Positions 5,764-8,504 of a DNA stretch of 8,504 bases are shown here, piece after piece. Below the pieces are notes generated by a model. It did not search any database and was not told where the DNA came from. It worked only from the letters and a program-made list of their open reading frames with translations. This DNA comes from Akkermansiaceae bacterium (GTDB taxonomy: Bacteria; Verrucomicrobiota; Verrucomicrobiia; Verrucomicrobiales; Akkermansiaceae): contig JALZVD010000201.1 of the NCBI GenBank assembly GCA_023300205.1, positions 1-8,504 on the forward strand. Direction: 5' to 3'. A program made the position numbers and the translations under genes. How positions within the stretch are numbered: the stretch's first letter is position 1; each line of letters begins with the position of its first letter.

Positions 5764-6528
5764 ATGAAGCTTACATTTTTAGGAACTAGTACGTCAGTAG
5801 GAATCCCCGTTATAGGGTGTGACTGCCATATTTGTGTTTCTGAAAATCCAAGGTATCACCGTATGAGGTCTTCAGTGCTTATAGAGTCTGATTCAGATTC
5901 TATCTTGATTGATTCAGGTCCTGACCTGAGACAGCAATCGCTAAGGCATGGGCTGACAAAGGTGGACGCTGTGCTTTATACGCATCAGCATTTAGATCAC
6001 ACTGCTGGGTTTGATGAGTTGCGAGCGTTTTGCTGGGGCAGGGAGGATCCTTTACCTCTTTATTCTACGAGGTCCTGTATCAATGAGCTTAAAAGGGTTT
6101 TTGATTGGGCATTTTCTGAGGGGAACACTTATAAAGGGTATATTCGGCCATTAGCGATACCGGTGGAGGATCAATTTAAACTAGGTGAGCTTAAGATAAC
6201 TCTCATCCCGGTGGAGCATGGTTCTGTTGAGACAGTAGGTTATCGATTTGATGATAATGAGACTTCTATAGCATATATACCAGATGTAAAATTTCTGAAG
6301 AGAGGCTCTGCTGAATTGTTAGGAGGTCTAGATCATCTTATTGTTGATTGTCTGAGGGAACAAGAGCATCCTACGCATATGTCACTCACTGAGTCATTGG
6401 CTATGATTTCTCAACTGAAGCCTAAGCAGGCTTGGTTGACTCATATCGCACATGAGATGGATATCGATTCAGTGGAGTCTAGGCTTCCACCGGGTGTTCA
6501 TTTTGCATACGATACCCTTACGTTATGA
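5764..6528 (+). CDS. PhnP-like metallo-beta-lactamase-fold phosphodiesterase
   Basis: The product (254 residues) belongs to the metallo-beta-lactamase-fold group typified by E. coli PhnP, which opens 5-phosphoribosyl 1,2-cyclic phosphate. The N-terminus has the GTSTSVGIPVIGCDCHIC motif with Cys19, Cys21 and Cys24, matching the structural zinc site of PhnP. The dinuclear metal site is complete: THQHLDH (His74, His76, Asp78, His79), His152, Asp174 and His227 in LTHIAHE. His230 should be the fourth ligand of the structural zinc. His205 aligns with the PhnP active-site histidine. It should be cytoplasmic, as no signal peptide is seen. No phosphonate (phn) genes are near, so the substrate may be another cyclic or diester phosphate, and I give no gene symbol. 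The ATG at 5764 starts exactly at the first strand (MKLTFLGT); no good Shine-Dalgarno precedes it. The TIGR03790-type gene follows 19 bases later. Confidence 0.85.
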   Translation: MKLTFLGTSTSVGIPVIGCDCHICVSENPRYHRMRSSVLIESDSDSILIDSGPDLRQQSLRHGLTKVDAVLYTHQHLDHTAGFDELRAFCWGREDPLPLYSTRSCINELKRVFDWAFSEGNTYKGYIRPLAIPVEDQFKLGELKITLIPVEHGSVETVGYRFDDNETSIAYIPDVKFLKRGSAELLGGLDHLIVDCLREQEHPTHMSLTESLAMISQLKPKQAWLTHIAHEMDIDSVESRLPPGVHFAYDTLTL

Positions 6529-6547
6529 CCTTAAGAAAAAACATTTC

Positions 6548-8143
6548 ATGAAATATATTATTATCATTAGCCTCTTGGTTTCTCAGTTGTTAGTAATTGG
6601 TGCAAAGCAATCTATTAGCAGGTCATCTGTAGCTGTTTTATACAATTCTAATATGCCAGAGTCTCAGGAGCTTGCAGAATACTATGCGCTTCAGAGAAAA
6701 ATACCGGTTGAAAACTTGGTGGGATTGCCATTGTCCAAGAGCGGTAAGATCTCACGTAAAGAGTATATCACTACTATTGAAGAGCCGTTAAGAAGGTATT
6801 TTTTAGAGAAAGATTGGTGGAAGATAGAGATGACTGATCAGGGGGTGAAGTTGGCGACCATTAATAAGATAGAGGTTCTGGTTTGTATGTATGGGGTGCC
6901 GTATGGAGTTAATCATGATAAGGGCCTTAAGTTACCGGAAGGAACGGTAGTAAATTCGATTACTAAACAGGATTGTGCGTCTGTAGATAGTGAGCTATCA
7001 GCATTATCTATTTATGGATTACCTACATATGAGCAATTAACGAACCCTTATTTTAAGAAGGACTCTCATTTCAGCGAGGCGAATACTCCATTTTATATGT
7101 TAGTGGGTAGAATAGATGCGGATAGTTTAGTGACGTGTAAGAGGATGATCGATGATGCGATAGCGACTGAGAAGACAGGTCTCTGGGGGATGGCTTATTT
7201 AGATCTGGCTAAGAAAGGAGTAAATTACAAGATGGGGGATGACTGGATTACAGCGATAGAAGAGAAGAACTGGAAGCTTGGGATACCTTCTACGATTGAT
7301 AAGAATAAGGATACTTACCTTACTAATTATCCGATGAAGGATGTAGCGATGTATTTTGGCTGGTATACGGGTGCGGTTAATGGACCTTTTCTTAACCCAG
7401 ATTTTCGATTTAAAAGGGGTGCGATCGCTGTTCATCTACATTCCTATAGTGCTGCAGAGTTGAGGAATCCTAGGGCTAAATGGGTGGGGCCGCTAATTAG
7501 TAAAGGGGCGGCGGCAACTGTTGGTAATGTTTATGAACCATACTTGGGGGGGACTCATCATTTTGATATTTTGCATGATCGATTAACGCAAGGTTACACA
7601 CTTATCGAGTCTGCTTATATGTCTATACCGCTGTTGTCTTGGCAAAATGTGGTCATAGGAGATCCACTCTATCAGCCATATAAGCATCTTGGTGGCTCTG
7701 GTGAAGAGGCGGAGGATGATAAGTTCTATAGAGCTAGTCATGTGGCATTTCAGGCATGGGGGCAGGATATTCCAGCGTTAGTGGCTAAGATGCGCTCAGC
7801 TGGGCATAAGACGAATGACGGAAGATACTTTGAAGTTTTAGGTTTGTTACGATATTACCAAGGTAAGTTTCAGGAGGCTGGGTTGTTTTTCACATCTGCA
7901 CAAAAAATGTATTTGTTAGATTATGATAAGACGCGTAATGCGTTACATATTATTGATATGCTGATCCAGACAGGACAGAAGGAGCAAGCTGTTTTGGTTT
8001 GTAAGACAATGCTCGGGCGAGTGAAAGATACTCCAGAGGGGATGGCTCTAGTAGCGACGCTTAATATACTAAGCCCACCACCACCGCCACCAGCAAAACC
8101 CAATAAAGAGCTTCCTAGTAAGAAGTTTTCTCCTAAAAAATAA
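6548..8143 (+). CDS. Secreted TIGR03790-type protein of unknown function
   Basis: The 531-residue product matches my recollection of the TIGR03790 family, whose function is not known. Residues 1-19 are a signal peptide (MKYIIIIS..., likely cleavage after VIGA), so it should be exported. The N-terminal domain shows the family start: SVAVLYNSNMPESQELAEYYALQRKIPVENL read in short blocks from residue 27. Conserved blocks follow: a VCMYGVPYGV strand, HLHSYSA (296-302), WVGPL, GNVYEPYL (326-333) and THHFD, and GDPLYQPY (371-378). Histidines and acidic residues in these blocks hint at an enzyme, but no catalytic site can be assigned. After about 410 a helical, TPR-like stretch follows, then six prolines (510-515) and a basic tail. 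The ATG at 6548 is preferred because it begins the signal peptide; an earlier in-frame ATG at 6452 would overlap the phosphodiesterase gene and spoil it. It overlaps the DUF2851 start by one base. Confidence 0.8.
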   Translation: MKYIIIISLLVSQLLVIGAKQSISRSSVAVLYNSNMPESQELAEYYALQRKIPVENLVGLPLSKSGKISRKEYITTIEEPLRRYFLEKDWWKIEMTDQGVKLATINKIEVLVCMYGVPYGVNHDKGLKLPEGTVVNSITKQDCASVDSELSALSIYGLPTYEQLTNPYFKKDSHFSEANTPFYMLVGRIDADSLVTCKRMIDDAIATEKTGLWGMAYLDLAKKGVNYKMGDDWITAIEEKNWKLGIPSTIDKNKDTYLTNYPMKDVAMYFGWYTGAVNGPFLNPDFRFKRGAIAVHLHSYSAAELRNPRAKWVGPLISKGAAATVGNVYEPYLGGTHHFDILHDRLTQGYTLIESAYMSIPLLSWQNVVIGDPLYQPYKHLGGSGEEAEDDKFYRASHVAFQAWGQDIPALVAKMRSAGHKTNDGRYFEVLGLLRYYQGKFQEAGLFFTSAQKMYLLDYDKTRNALHIIDMLIQTGQKEQAVLVCKTMLGRVKDTPEGMALVATLNILSPPPPPPAKPNKELPSKKFSPKK

Positions 8144-8504
8144 TGGAGGAAACTTACTCATCACTTTTAGATTCTATTAGGCCTTTAGATTTATTGTGTG
8201 AAGGATCTGGTTTTTCGCATAGCCTGCCAGATGAGTTAGAGCTTCAAGCAATTTGGTTTAATGGCCAGTTTGGTAGGGATTTTATCACTACTTGCGGACA
8301 GAAGGTGTCTATTAGGCAGTTTGGATTTTGGAATAGGTCAGCGGGGCCGGATTTTCTGCATGCGGCTATCAGTATTGATGGCGAAACTAGAGCAGGGCCA
8401 TTAGAAATTGATACGCGTCCATCTGACTGGGAGCAGCATGGTCATGATGTTAATCCTTCGTTTAACGAGACGATTCTGCATGTGGTATTTGAGCCGTCAA
8501 ATTC
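8143..8504 (+). CDS. DUF2851 family protein, N-terminal part
   Basis: The first 120 residues of a gene that runs off the window end. The family has no established function. Its signature is clear: ELQAIWFNGQF (33-43), TTCGQKVSIRQFGFWNRSAGPDF (blocks within 49-71), then GPLEIDTRPSDWEQHGHD (85-102) and ILHVVFEP (111-118). Most relatives I recall read VEIH where this one has LEID (87-90). The ATG shares its A with the last base of the preceding TAA (TAATG), a classic sign of translational coupling, so this protein is made together with the TIGR03790-type protein. No signal peptide is visible, so it is likely cytoplasmic. The spacing of the Pro69-Asp70 pair and Glu88 recalls PD-(D/E)XK nucleases, but that is only a hypothesis. 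Confidence 0.82.
   Translation, partial: MEETYSSLLDSIRPLDLLCEGSGFSHSLPDELELQAIWFNGQFGRDFITTCGQKVSIRQFGFWNRSAGPDFLHAAISIDGETRAGPLEIDTRPSDWEQHGHDVNPSFNETILHVVFEPSN

Noticed and set aside
6452..6547. N-terminal extension of the TIGR03790-type protein from an upstream in-frame ATG
   Set aside because: It would overlap the end of the phosphodiesterase gene in another frame and put 32 extra residues before a clear signal peptide that starts at 6548.

Overview
The window looks like a chromosomal segment of a member of the Verrucomicrobiota. Three things point there. The left half is a murB-ddl-ftsQ-ftsA division and cell-wall (dcw) cluster. A one-repeat PUR-alpha-like protein and a TIGR03790-type secreted protein, families I associate with PVC and Bacteroidota-type bacteria, are in the middle and right. 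A DUF2851 protein closes the window. The assignment is inferred from family recognition, not from a marker gene. The DNA is moderately AT-rich by eye. Most plus-strand genes have weak Shine-Dalgarno sequences.

Positions 1-4679 form one tightly spaced plus-strand block: the C-terminal part of MurB (cut by the window edge), D-Ala-D-Ala ligase, FtsQ, FtsA and an enolase-superfamily protein most like o-succinylbenzoate synthase (MenC). Gaps are 9 to 24 bases, so co-transcription is likely. The block links peptidoglycan precursor synthesis (MurB, Ddl) to the divisome (FtsQ, FtsA). The slot just after ftsA, which usually holds ftsZ, is occupied by the menC-like gene, and no ftsZ lies in the window.

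Positions 4680-5763 are a looser region. They hold a small helix-turn-helix plus coiled-coil protein on the plus strand and, convergent with it, a 71-residue PUR-alpha-like nucleic-acid-binding protein on the minus strand. The noncoding parts (4680-4804, 5132-5377, 5594-5763) carry a weak terminator candidate, a palindrome in front of the HTH gene, a perfect 8-bp stem-loop between the convergent genes, and a 23-base inverted repeat in the leader of the PUR gene. No gap exceeds 300 bases.

Positions 5764-8504 form a second plus-strand operon. It encodes a PhnP-like metallo-beta-lactamase-fold phosphodiesterase, a secreted TIGR03790-type protein with a helical repeat-like and proline-rich C-terminus, and the first 120 residues of a DUF2851 protein whose ATG overlaps the preceding stop codon. 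The last two are families of unknown function. Together with the PUR and HTH genes and their inverted repeats, they are the least understood part of the window. I do not see a complete new multi-gene system that can be proven from sequence alone.
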